Assembly: GCA_014905825.1 (NCBI GenBank) | Contig: JACGCN010000006.1 | Coordinates: 806,001 to 870,000 of the forward strand | Direction of reading: 5' to 3' | Length of the DNA: 64,000 bases | Source: Lyophyllum atratum | Taxonomy: Eukaryota; Basidiomycota; Agaricomycetes; Agaricales; Lyophyllaceae | Part shown: one piece after another, positions 23,183-33,873 of the stretch | Layout: each line of letters starts with the position of its first letter | Numbering within the stretch: the stretch's first letter is position 1 | Notes under the pieces: generated by a model | Told to the model about the DNA's origin: nothing | Database searches by the model: none | The model's input: only the letters and a program-made list of their open reading frames with translations | Made by a program: the position numbers and the translations under genes

Positions 23183-25489
23183 ATGGCCAGTCCTAGATAT
23201 TTCTCTCGCACCGGTCTTGGCCACCGCGACTCGGAATTTTCGGCTGTGCAGGAGAAATACGGTCTTCAACATCGCTTTCCGTCACGGTGGTTCATTCCGG
23301 TGTCTTTATCACTGCCAGGTGTAAGGACACGGCGAATTCGCCTGTTCTTCCCCAACCCTCGACGCCTGTATCATTCCAGTGTCGTGCGTTTTGGCCGCCG
23401 CACCGGCTCTACGATCTTCTTCTTTGGATTCCTTCTACTCGCATGCGCTACGTTCGCCCTTACAAAATCACTGGTTGTTAGAGCGAAGAAAGGTTCGATC
23501 CCATTCGTCGGCAAGCCCTCAACACTGGTCTTCGAGCGGGAGGATTTGAAGCGCATTTGGCATTGGGAAATTGCCAGTGGACATTATCCCAGCTATCGTT
23601 CCAGTGAGTTACATTTAGTCGCAGTATGGTCTTTCCTTGCTTAGACTCGTCGTCAGTTCCGCAGCAGCTTGGTTTCCTTGTTCCACCACGTAACCCCACT
23701 ATCTCATTCCGACGCGATGTCTATCAACGACCTCCTGGCGCACATGCTAATTCGACGCGAGGGATTGGACCAAAACGAACGTACCTGGATATCAAAGCCC
23801 AGCGTCCGAATGTTGCCTACCCACCACGTCCTGTTCCTGGCAGTGTGGCAGATTTAGACGTCATCATGGATCATTGTGATCCTTGGGAGGAGAAGAAGGT
23901 GAGTCGACCTATGTTCTCTTCACTCCTGTTCTCAACACCCTTCAAGTACGTCCGGGACTGTTTAGAACTTCTCCGAGTGGGAGGCGGTTTGGACAACGGA
24001 AATCGGCTCAGAAGAGCCAAACTGAATGAATTCAAATACATATTTATGGAAGACGCTGCGAAAACGAGCTCTGAATCGGGACCAGCAGAGCTAAAAGGAC
24101 AACCGCTTCCCCCTCCTGCGCAGCATCGTCCCTATGTATCCCTTCCCACTCCATGCGACCCCGAGAATCCTCGGGTGTTTCATATGTTTTGGGCAGGCCC
24201 GTTCACCGACAAACCATATAACGCCCTTCTATCATTCCTCTTTACCCAAAACACGGGACTACATCTCGAGGATCCCCCAGACGCTACCATATGCCGCCCG
24301 CAGATCTGGATGTGGATCAATCCGGGGTCTGCAGCTTCAGTGCCTAACCCATCTGCACTACGCGATATGTACATCCAGCTGAAAAATAATGCATGGGCCT
24401 CGCCATTCCTCCATCCTAGATTCAAGGGTATCATTGAATTCAAGCTCTGGAATACTACAGAGCAGCTGGATGGTGTCCCCGAGCTGAAAGAGAAGTGGCG
24501 AAAGATGAACCTGTTCAACTCTGGCGGCAATGTCATCACTGTCCCACAGGACAAGAAACCAAAACATGAGGTCCCACAAGGGACAGCCACAGGAGTGGCA
24601 GATGATATTCTTGATCGTGCGGGTTCGACATCCTCCTCCACGTATGATCGCCTGACTGTCATTTTGTCCGATATGGCCCGCTTCGTTTTGTGTCATCGAT
24701 ATGGGGGCACCTATCTCGACGCGGACACCATCTTCCTGCGTGATTGGGAAGAATTATGGGGATGGAAAGGCGCCTTCGCGTACCGATGGTCTTGGATGAA
24801 ATCATATAACACTGCAGTCTTGCATATGAACAAGGGCTCCGCGTTGGGGACGTTCCTGTTCAACACTGCTTTAAAGAATGGCCTCGACTTTCATCCCGAG
24901 ACGATTGCTCGTTATACCAAGGACGCGTACCTGGAAGGACTTTTGCTTCGTCTCCCTGATGCATTGTTCGACTCTCCTTGGCTAAACACCGATAGGTATC
25001 AACGAGAAAGGCCTCCCCAGCCATATTTCCAAGCGTAAGCTTTCAATCGAAGGATAAAGATGCGCCCTCTAACCTCACTACGACTCTAGCTTCTCCGAAT
25101 TCTTTGACACCCCAACGGTTTCCAGCGCGGCCCCTCAAGCGCTCGGGTTCAATGCATTCTTCAAGGGTGCATATTCTTATCATTACCATAATTTCTGGTG
25201 AGCGAGTGCGCGTCCTTCTTCCAGCATCATCTAACCACGTAATCATAGGTGGAAACCATTTGATCCTGTGAGAAACTGGCCAGACCTGGGTACACATTTT
25301 GCCACCGGCGAACGGATGGCTCGAGCTGCCCTGTCGCCGTCAAATCAGACAGCAAATTTGGACGCGGAAGAGTTTCCGGACGTACCTGATAGACAAGACC
25401 TCAGCTGGGCGACAGTCATGAAAAGGACATTTGAGGCTTACATACGTGGCGAGACGCCCAACATGTACGGTGAATGGCTACAGTGGTAA
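23183..25489 (+). CDS. type II membrane DXD glycosyltransferase (GT32-like)
   Basis: Predicted Golgi glycosyltransferase with the sugar-binding DXD region (Gly_transf_sug type); donor and acceptor unknown. Five exons give 703 aa: 23183-23603, 23645-23898, 23947-25034, 25090-25197, 25249-25489. A short cytoplasmic part is followed by one hydrophobic segment (STIFFFGFLLLACATFAL), then a stem and the catalytic domain. RVFHMFWAGPF and the metal-binding RYGGTYLDADTIFLRDW are clear, and WWKPFDPVRNW lies near the C-terminus. The second intron is only 48 nt and open in frame; I place it from GTGAGT...CTTCAAG and because it yields EEKKYVRDCLE. The start was taken as the first ATG of the exon; the upstream in-frame GTG is not credible. 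Confidence 0.82.
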
Positions 25490-25741
25490 TATCACCCCGT
25501 CACTTAGATGAACGGCCACAATTCGCATCACCATCTTCAAGACCTTACTTTATATGCTCAAATTGCTCTATTTAGATATCTATCTGTACCTATATACCCA
25601 ATATTCGTTATAACATCTGAGTTCGACTGCCGTGGATACCTTTCCAAATATCATATGGTTTCATCGCCACCAGGGGCGCCGAGTCCGAACCACAGTGTGA
25701 GTGCCACGTGCGCAGCATTCTAAACTTCTGTGCCTGCGTCC

Positions 25742-27252
25742 ATGTCCTCCTCTACCGCCGGCTCCTCGTCCTGCACAACCCGCTCGAGGACTGGCCTCTT
25801 TCTTTCCTACCGTGAATCCATACCTCGTACACGGACAACTACATACGGCCGCGATGACGACGACGACGAACAGGAACGCCTCATCTCTCCACCACGGCAC
25901 GTTACTCTCGATGTCGCATTACCTCCCAAGTGGTGAGTCTTCTTCCATGCTCTTCTTGTCTGTCATCTGACACCTGCTGTAGGGTCGATTTCTCGGACCA
26001 AGTGGAGTTAATCCTCGCAGACACACAAGCGAAGAGTATGTATCCCCGCGTTCCCTCGCCGGCGTTCTAGACCCTTATTATATACAGTCACTGCCCTGGA
26101 CAAACTTCACGCGAAACACCTACTACCAGGATTTTCGGATCGCACGCTCGAAGAACGCGAAATCGACTCAATTACGACGGACGTTACGCGGGATTTCCGG
26201 CAGTGTCAATCACTCATTCAAAAGATTGGTCTACCACAGCACTCCTTTCCCCCATCCCAGTCTGTCAGTCAGGCCCATACGGAATCGTTGGCGGCGAAAA
26301 ATGTACAGCGTGGCCTTGCGGTCAAAGTGCAGGATCTGAGCGCGGCATTTCGGAAGAAGCAGAGAGTGTACATGGAGAGTGCGTATTCCATCATTGCACT
26401 TTGGAGCCCCTTTTCCGTTCAGCACATATGTCTTCATCACCCTGACGTTTCGATTAACTGGTACACTATCTAACTCTTGTGCGCTCTTTCTACTCCAGAA
26501 CTCCAAGGCCATGCCATTAAAAATCAGGACCTGCTAATAGCGTCGGGCGCCATCTCATTAAAGGGCTCAGAAGGGATCAGCGCTGTCGACGATGATGTTG
26601 CTGCGGCTGTACGTGACTTCTATCTCTCTGTTTCGCCTCTATATTCATGTAACATAACCTGTAGAGACACACCCAATCACAGTCACTCTCCCTCTCACAA
26701 TCGCAGTCACAATCACTCCTCTCGGACTCCTATGATCAAGACGTAGTAAACTCGCGGACGCACTCTCTCAACGAGCTCGCAAATTCCATCGCCAATCTCG
26801 CAGAATTGTTCAAGGACCTTTCGGCACTTATCATCGACCAGGGGACGCTCCTCGACTCGGTAGAGTACAATATCGAACAGACAGCCGTGCGTGTGGGTGA
26901 GGCGGTCGTGGTGCTTGAGGAAGCGAAGGGGTACCAGGGTAGGACGGGCAGGAGGCGATGTATACTACTCCTTGTGCTTCTGGTGATGCTGGCTGCCACG
27001 GCGTTGGTCATCAAGATCAAGAGGGGGAGGAATACGAAGGACGAGACTCATATACCCCCACCACCGCCTGCGGCCACCGTGCTTAGGGATGGTGGACTTC
27101 CTGTGGTTAATCTTCCGAAAAGGTACGCGGAGGACTCGAAGTTCGACCCATGGGAGCCTGGACGACCACCAATATCTTCCAGAATTGTCCGAAGGGGGAG
27201 ATATAGGGAGCACGGTGCAAGAGTACCCATCACGGCTATGGCACGGACTTGA
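25742..27252 (+). CDS. TLG2: t-SNARE TLG2 / syntaxin-16 homologue
   Basis: Qa-SNARE of the trans-Golgi network and endosomes; drives fusion of endosome-derived vesicles and binds the SM protein VPS45 through its N-terminus. Five exons give 410 aa: 25742-25932, 25983-26035, 26088-26378, 26499-26608, 26665-27252. N-terminal SRTGLFLSYRES is the expected VPS45-binding type peptide. An Habc helical region follows, then a Gln/Ser-rich linker (SQSLSLSQSQSQS), the SNARE motif with zero-layer Gln in ALIIDQGTLLDSVEYNIEQT, and one transmembrane segment (CILLLVLLVMLAATALVI). As in yeast Tlg2, a tail follows the membrane anchor: here about 65 residues, basic and proline-rich. Confidence 0.9.
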
Positions 27253-28373
27253 GTAAGCCATTAATAACTATATATATTTTGTACACTTCTGCCCACGTAT
27301 CATAGCCGCTTTTGAATACCCGAGCTCAGTGTATACATCTGTGGCGATCCTGCTGCGTGAGTAGGCATGCAAAGCTTGAAGAAGAGCTCAGGCCAAGCTT
27401 AGCCGAACCTCGGACGATTATTTGGCTTACGGCACCGGAACAAATACTCTCACAACTTGGACTGTGACCTCCACCCAACCTCCACCCGCGTCTTAAAGAA
27501 CATCTTTTTTCTTAGAGAGTGTATCTTGAAGGCCCCTCCAGGTAAGATGCGTCATAAGGACATATTATCTTGACTATTCTCGTTGCAACCAGACTGTTGA
27601 CCTATCAAACGTTTATGCAAATTTTCATCGGATGGTCTTTCGCTACTGCCACAAGCCATCGTGAATACCACCAACCTGCATCATCTATACACTCCCGCTG
27701 CCTTATGCTGTGTTATCTTGGGCAGCTTGTCCAACCTTTGACTTCTCACTGGCAGCCCTCTCACGAGATATCTACGCTGGTACACTGGGAGACCAGCCAA
27801 CAACGACACAGGACTTCGATGTGGTGGCGCAGGGCCTGAAACTTGTGCACTATCGTGCAGTTTAACTGTTGAAGAAAGATGTGTTACCCTCCCGATGTGG
27901 ACATTTTACTCATGTATCCTTGCCTACCGACGGAACTTGGGGAGTTTTGCATCCATGTGACTCAGAACTGTGCGCCGCAGTATCTACTATCTGCATAACT
28001 GGCCTGCAACATCTTAGTCTCTGGGTCATTGTCTGGTCCCATCGCCATTATTCCGAGATTCACTGGGCGGCCAAAGCACGTGTTCCGCCCTTCCTGTACA
28101 TCCATGGCCGGACGAAGGAACCATTGATGGCGCATCATCGGGCGTATCAGAAGCTTGCCGTTCCATCCACTCCATCTCTCCGTCCCTCCAGCACTTTCCT
28201 TGGTCACCGTCAACGAGCAGTTTGAGCCAGGGGATCTTCTGGATCACGTGTACAGGACGCGACCAGTTTGTGTGTCACCGTGACTGTCAGCCTCCGTCAC
28301 TGTCAGCCTTTCAACTAGCTTCTGGTATAAATAACCGCCCATTTGCTCAATCGCCTTTCTCCAGTTAACTACC
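27253..28373. other. intergenic, promoter of secreted hypothetical gene at right end
   Basis: No convincing exon across 1.1 kb. Near the right end are an E-box CACGTG at 28245-28250, two CTGTCAGCCT repeats near 28282-28303, and TATAAATA at 28326-28333, about 45 bp before the next start codon. Confidence 0.5.
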
Positions 28374-29806
28374 ATGGTCGCCCCATTATTCCTCATCGTT
28401 TTAGCCCTCGCAGCCCTACCCTCTGTCGGTCCTGTGGGTGCCATCGTTGCCCCACAGCCGGTCGATGCTTCCTTCATCCCAACGCCAACTCAGGTTCCCC
28501 CCGCCGCCGTTGCCAATGCAGCCGCCGCCGACCTTCTAGTGAATGAGACTCGCCGCTGTGCGGCGGTCTCCTCGCTCGCTGGCCAAGGCGTTTCTCTCTC
28601 TCGCAAGTCCGGTCCGCTCATGGCGACTGCCACTTCGAAGAGATTAACGTCTACTGTTACCTTTACCTCCCTCATCCCAGTCCCTCACTCCTCTGTCAGC
28701 CTCCACCCTCCTCCCCGCCATTCCTTGATCGCAGCGTCTTCACCGATTGCAACATCGTCTGTTTTTCTTACATCGTCAGCCATCCCTGTCGCCCGCGTTG
28801 AAGCGACTGCTCTCAACGTCGCCGGGGTGCAAACTACGGCAACCCTCGAGGGATGTCATGAACTACTCTGCGCCATTGGTTCCGTCAACGATACGGACCA
28901 GCTCATCCCTCCAGGCCCAAGTCGCGACATAAGCGGCCGATCCGTACAGCCGACCGCCTCGGTCGCCATCATCCCGCCAAAGACTACTGTCACTTTGATC
29001 TTCGACGGTCCCACTATCGACGTCACCGCTTTTGCCATCGACGCCCCAATTGCAACGGCCAATGCCACTATCGCTACGCCTGTCGCCAACAGACCACCAA
29101 CGGCGACCACTACCCAAATTGATGACAACAACATCAAGTTCCACGACGTGGTAAGCTTGGCCACAGGACTCTTCGCCACTGTTCTCAGCTACTGGTGGAC
29201 CGCCGGCGGTATGATTGTGCGTCTCTCACTTGCTCTTCTCCATCATACATAACCTAATGATATGCAACAGCTCGCCTTTCTCACATTCGGTAGGGGCTTC
29301 CCATTCTGGGTCGTAGGCGATATCGAAATCAAAGCTATCACCGTAAGTTGCTTCATTTACTTGACACATCCTGCCTCTCACTGACATCGTGCCACTTCAG
29401 GATGACAGGCCCCCCGTTGTCGATACTGGCAACGCCGTGGTCGATAGAAAGCCTATTGTATGCTTCCACCTTCACTTACTTCTTCGTCCCTTGCTCATCA
29501 TCTCTTTCTCTAGGCTAATGATGGTGTACCCCTCCCCGACATAGATATCGCTGAGGATGTTAGGGCCATTGAAAGAGTCATCATCGTGCGTTACGTTCTC
29601 TTATAACCTCTCTAGCCTGCTGATCGCCTCTCTTGTAGGTCGACAAGCCTCCTGCAGGGGGATCTCCGTCGACGACGAGCCCTGCAGCCCTGCGCCGCTC
29701 CCCTCCCGCTCGCATAGTCTGCGGCAGGCGCTACAACAGACCCAAACCCCGCTCAGTCCCAAAGATGACCTCCGCAACACTTGCGAAGATGTGCTCCGCG
29801 AATTGA
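28374..29806 (+). CDS. secreted/membrane protein of unknown function
   Basis: Not recognised. Five exons, all introns in phase 0, give 403 aa: 28374-29216, 29271-29342, 29401-29457, 29514-29585, 29639-29806. A strong signal peptide (MVAPLFLIVLALAALPSVGP) precedes a long Ala/Ser/Thr/Pro/Val-rich region, likely O-glycosylated, with two Cys close together (GCHELLCAIG). A second hydrophobic stretch (VSLATGLFATVLSYWWTAGGMI...LAFLTF) could be a membrane segment. Acidic linker exons follow, then a basic C-terminus (RRSPPARIVCGRRYNRPKPR). The promoter has a TATA box and an E-box. The phase-0 small exons resemble a lineage-specific or young gene. Boundaries rest on splice signals and open frame only. 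Confidence 0.5.
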
Positions 29807-29995
29807 GCTCGTCAACCAACATCAACAATCATCAAGGCATCGACATTGTCTTCTATCTCTCCCGGCGCGGGCGCCCTCACGCATATACCCCCTATCACAA
29901 CCTCATTCCTCTTCCTCCACCGCGACCACTTCCACCCGACCATCGACGTCAACTCAATCTTCATCTTTCCGAGAATCGTCAGTGATTCCCACCCA

Positions 29996-30190
29996 TAGTA
30001 CCTATCGACTCGGACGCGAGCTCGATGGAGAACTGGGCTGGAACAAAGACGGCCGACCCTAGTACCACGGTGACTTGGACGCAAGTTCGCTGTGAGAACC
30101 CGGTCGGACTCTCGCTTGGGGTCCCTTAGTACCATATCTTCTTGGACGCGAGTTCGACGTGCGCACAGGGCCAGGATTCGTCGATTGGAC
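29996..30190 (+). repeat. three diverged ~65-bp tandem units
   Basis: Units start at 29996, 30060 and 30127, each with TAGTACC followed about 16 bp later by (C/T)(C/T)GGACGC(G/A)AG(C/T)TCG. Identity between units is moderate outside these two blocks. Confidence 0.6.
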
Positions 30191-30303
30191 GATCGTATTC
30201 GGGGCTCAAGATTTGGATAGGGATATGGACCGTCGAACCTTCCATGATTCGTGCCTCGTGCTTCGTGACCCTTGGATTCTTTGCTTATGACTCGCGACTG
30301 CTT

Positions 30304-30480
30304 GCTGGAACTGCTTGGACTCATCAACGAAAGGAAAATAAAGCTGCGACTTGGATTGGGCCTCATAATCGAGACAGAATGGATGCAGGATAGCTGGGAC
30401 TGCTTGGACTCATCAACGAAAGGAAAATAAAGCTACGACTTGGATTAGACTCAGAACCGAAACGGAATGGATGCAAGATT
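30304..30480 (+). repeat. two-copy 89/88-bp tandem repeat
   Basis: Copies at 30304-30392 and 30393-30480 share GACTGCTTGGACTCATCAAC and a following AAAGGAAAATAAAGCT, with a handful of differences. A third copy begins (GCTGGAATCGG) at 30481 but breaks off at once. Confidence 0.85.
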
Positions 30481-31389
30481 GCTGGAATCGGTTTCCTTTA
30501 TCTAAATTATCATATAAATTATGTCTAGATGCCTCGGACTTGGACTTGGACTTGGGATTTGGATACGAACGAACTTTGCTGGATCTTATCAATTATTTCT
30601 TATGCCTTGTACAATCATCTGTATCACCGTGGAATCTATAGCATCGTGGTGCCTCTCTGGCCACGATAATTTACTCTTCAATCATTCGACAGGAATTTGG
30701 AGGAAACCTTCATCATCGTGGAATTTGAAATTTAAGGCAAGGCAGGGGGTCTTGCCACACAGCCTCAAACAGCCACAAAAGCCTCGGACCGCTCGGTACT
30801 TGGTAGCGGATTGTTTCTGTTAAGCGAGCAAAGCGCTTTCCAAGTGCTCTGGAGAATACTCCCATTGAGACGTTCATTGAAGAAACTCATGGTTCAGTGA
30901 AACGACGTACGCGGAAAGTGTGTACTCCACACGTCAACATCCTATCAACCGTTTACCTATGGCTTATTCGTGAACATGTGGCGTCCAATCAATTGAGGTT
31001 TTCCAGCCACCACTGGTCCCCCCAACTCAAGCTGCGGAATGTAATAAGCATTTAAGTTACTGAATAGGGATGAGTGGCCCTCTTGGCCCTAGTATCAATA
31101 TCCCAATCCAATCCCAGTCCTAATGGTTTAGACATAATTCATTAATAATCCACGCCACACTAGTACTGCAAGTGCTTTCAAAGTTGAACTTCAGTGGGAC
31201 TGTGGACATAAGTACAATTCTAGTATTGAGGTATACATTGTGAGTAAAAGAATAATCAGAAGAAGGTCAGGGGCGCGTACGAAAGCCGTTTGAATCCATA
31301 CACTACAAGCTAGTCAGATCCTATAATTTACAATGCTGGAGTAACTAGGCGGCTTTTAGAGAGCCCCCAAGTTCTTCCAATCCTTTCCT

Positions 31390-33473
31390 TTATACATTTC
31401 CAGGTGGCCGTCGTTCTTTTTTTGCCTTCTTATCTCTCGGTAATTCAACAGCCCGCTGGCAAACCGGACACCGTCCCGACACGTCGGTCAACCAAGGATC
31501 CAGGCATGTTTTCTGCGATAGTACATTTCGTGAGCTCATGTTCAGAGGCAAAGGGACGAAACGCATGCCGCGGACTGACATGGAAAACATGGCCACATGC
31601 TAGGAGTCTTAATGGTTGCGCGCCTTCCCCAGCGTCTGCAAGCTTCAGTTCATCTTCTCGACGTTGCTCAGCACTAGGGGATACTACTGGGATCTCAGAG
31701 ATTGGGGTATTCTGAACACCTTCCGCGGTCGGAGAACCAGCAGCAACACCAGAAGCACCTCCTATCCTTTTTGGTTCTTCAAAATCCATGAGACAGATAG
31801 CACACGCAGCCCGATTTCCCTCAAGCACTACGAAGGGGTATTCTCCTTGTTCCCAATGCTCCTCCCAGGTCTGCGGTTGTCCATCCCTTTCCTCATCTTC
31901 AGTGCCCTCCGGGGTAGCGGGGGTACTGGTGGTATTATTGTCCTTCTTTCCTTGGAAGGACGAGAAACGTGTAATGAATTTAAATCGTGTTTTAGACACG
32001 GGCATGGGGGGCACTGGTTTGGGCGGATACCCATAGACAGGTTCAGGAATGGTAATTTTCTCCTGCAGTGGTGTATCTGGAGGAGGGGGGATATATATGA
32101 CGAGAGGGATGCGGTCGACGATCAACTTTGGCAGTTTGCCGATCTCTGGTTTGATCATGGCGGTCGTTTGTAAAGGGTGTCTGCCGATGCAGATGAGGAC
32201 AATGTTCCAAAACAACTGAAAGCGAGACATGGCTTTAATAAATCGTACTCGCAGGATATAATCGGTGGACTTACGAAGAGAATCGGAGCGACAATGAAGA
32301 CGACGAAACCAAGTATAACGACCTCGAGAACCATGAGATACATCAGGCACAGTATTCCAAAGGTCAGCCACCATAAGTGAGGCGACGAGTGGCGGCATGT
32401 ATTAATCGAGGTGTATTCCAGAATATGGGCAGTCAGGAACCAGCTTAGAGTCAATAACGAAGAAAGAAGTGTCAAGCTGTGATAGACATGATGCAAAAAT
32501 AGAGACATTAAGGTCAGAGTCTTGGATTGCCTGATCCGGGAGTGAAACATCTTACCGAGAGTAGAGCACGGTATAAGGTAGAGAGACTGCATTATCTCGA
32601 ACAGGATTATCAGAGAGATCCATAACGTGAGGCGTACTAGATGGGTTGCCCATGGGCCGAGAGGGGCTGCTTGGCGTGTCTTGAATCTCAGAACCAGTCA
32701 CCGAACGACGTTGGCGTCTACGCAGGTTCAATATTAGAGTTAGAACGCAGGAATCCGAGACGTACGATTGTCGTTCTCTGAGAAATCCCCAGTAATTCAG
32801 ACTACAAGCTAGGAACGCGCGAACCACCCAGATACAGGCCCAGACTCCCAGCGGTCGACTACAAGCGACCCATTCAGTAAGATCCGGTTCTGTTGGACTC
32901 TTGAATACTGTCCCAGAGAGTCCTACGATGACTGTGATTACGATGATCTGCAACAATAGCCTTCAGAATGCCCATATCGTATAAAGCATTGCTACGGACC
33001 TGTGTTGATCCTGATGCAAGATTTAGGATGAGCCCAACAATGCTTCTCCGCTCCCGAGAGGCTCCTCTCCCAACTCCAAGGAAAGCCATGGCTCTGTAAT
33101 ACAATGATCTGTGAGGCTGGGTATTGGGTGGCGCTGGTGGCCCCACAGGAGGCCTTTGTGTACGACTTGCTCCTCCGAGAGTCGACGGCTGGGGGTTGAA
33201 CAGCGGAGCAGCCAGAGATGGTGATCGCATACTACGCTGAGCCACTGGCGTCGACGTCTCATGGAAATGAGAGGGCACTGTACGAGAGCCCGATCCCGGT
33301 CCGTGCTGCGCATCGCATACATCGGACTGACTATCTGAGTACCGTAGGTCTCGAGGTCGGTGGATCGGGTCAGGTTGCCGAGGAACGTCGCCGGTCGACC
33401 TTGTCCGCCTGAGGGAACTGCTGTGCGGATGAGCGTCTACCGCGGCGTCCGTCATGGTGGTGGTGTGGGACAA
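31390..33473 (-). CDS. membrane RING-H2 E3 ubiquitin ligase
   Basis: Predicted membrane-embedded RING E3; substrate unknown. Six exons give 592 aa: 33473-33000, 32947-32766, 32717-32556, 32476-32275, 32215-31580, 31512-31390. A Ser/Pro/Arg-rich N-terminus (about 150 aa) precedes four to five hydrophobic helices (IIVITVIVGLSGTVF, LGVWACIWVVRAFLA, LSSLLTLSWFLTAHI, VVILGFVVFIVAPILFLFW), then a Pro-rich linker and a C-terminal RING. The RING is C-x2-C (CAIC) then ACGHVFHKTC and CPVC, a C3H2C3 pattern. The loop between the first and second Cys pairs is 65 residues, much longer than the usual 9-39. The last intron splits the RING between HVFH and KTCLDPWL and is phase 0. The start could also be the Met six codons downstream. 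Confidence 0.85.
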
Positions 33474-33873
33474 TTGTCCGGTTGAGCGCTAATCCCTTTG
33501 TCTCTTCTTGTACTAGGGAGGGTAGCGCTGGACACGTGTCAGACGTGGCGCCCTAAGGGGAATTATGGTAGAAGGATGTGAGACGAGAGCTCTTATAGAG
33601 AGGCGATGAGGAGAACTGGGAGCCTAGAGGCGTCAACAAGCATCAAGTCTGATTGACTTCATTGCCTCATTTGACCACATGCTTGTGCAATGCCTCCGTC
33701 GTGGACTCGGATCCGGACACGTTTACTTCCTTTCCTTGTTTCATCATACATGTGTACATACAATAATTATAAATGTGTTCCATGGGTATAAGGCAACACT
33801 GTACAAGTAGCGATACAATTAAAACATTCTCTGGGAATTGGTGGAGAATCTATTTCTCTAGTAATGTGGATGG
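33474..33873. other. intergenic between RING and NFKBIL1-like genes
   Basis: Promoter of the RING gene and 3' flank of the next gene; AT-rich in the middle. Nothing else recognised. Confidence 0.5.

Larger units (their letters stand above)
29807..31389. other. intergenic with short tandem repeats
   Basis: About 1.6 kb without a recognised gene. It holds two separate tandem arrays and a (GACTTG)n-like run near 30536-30560. The remainder is AT-rich with no open frame worth calling. Confidence 0.55.
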
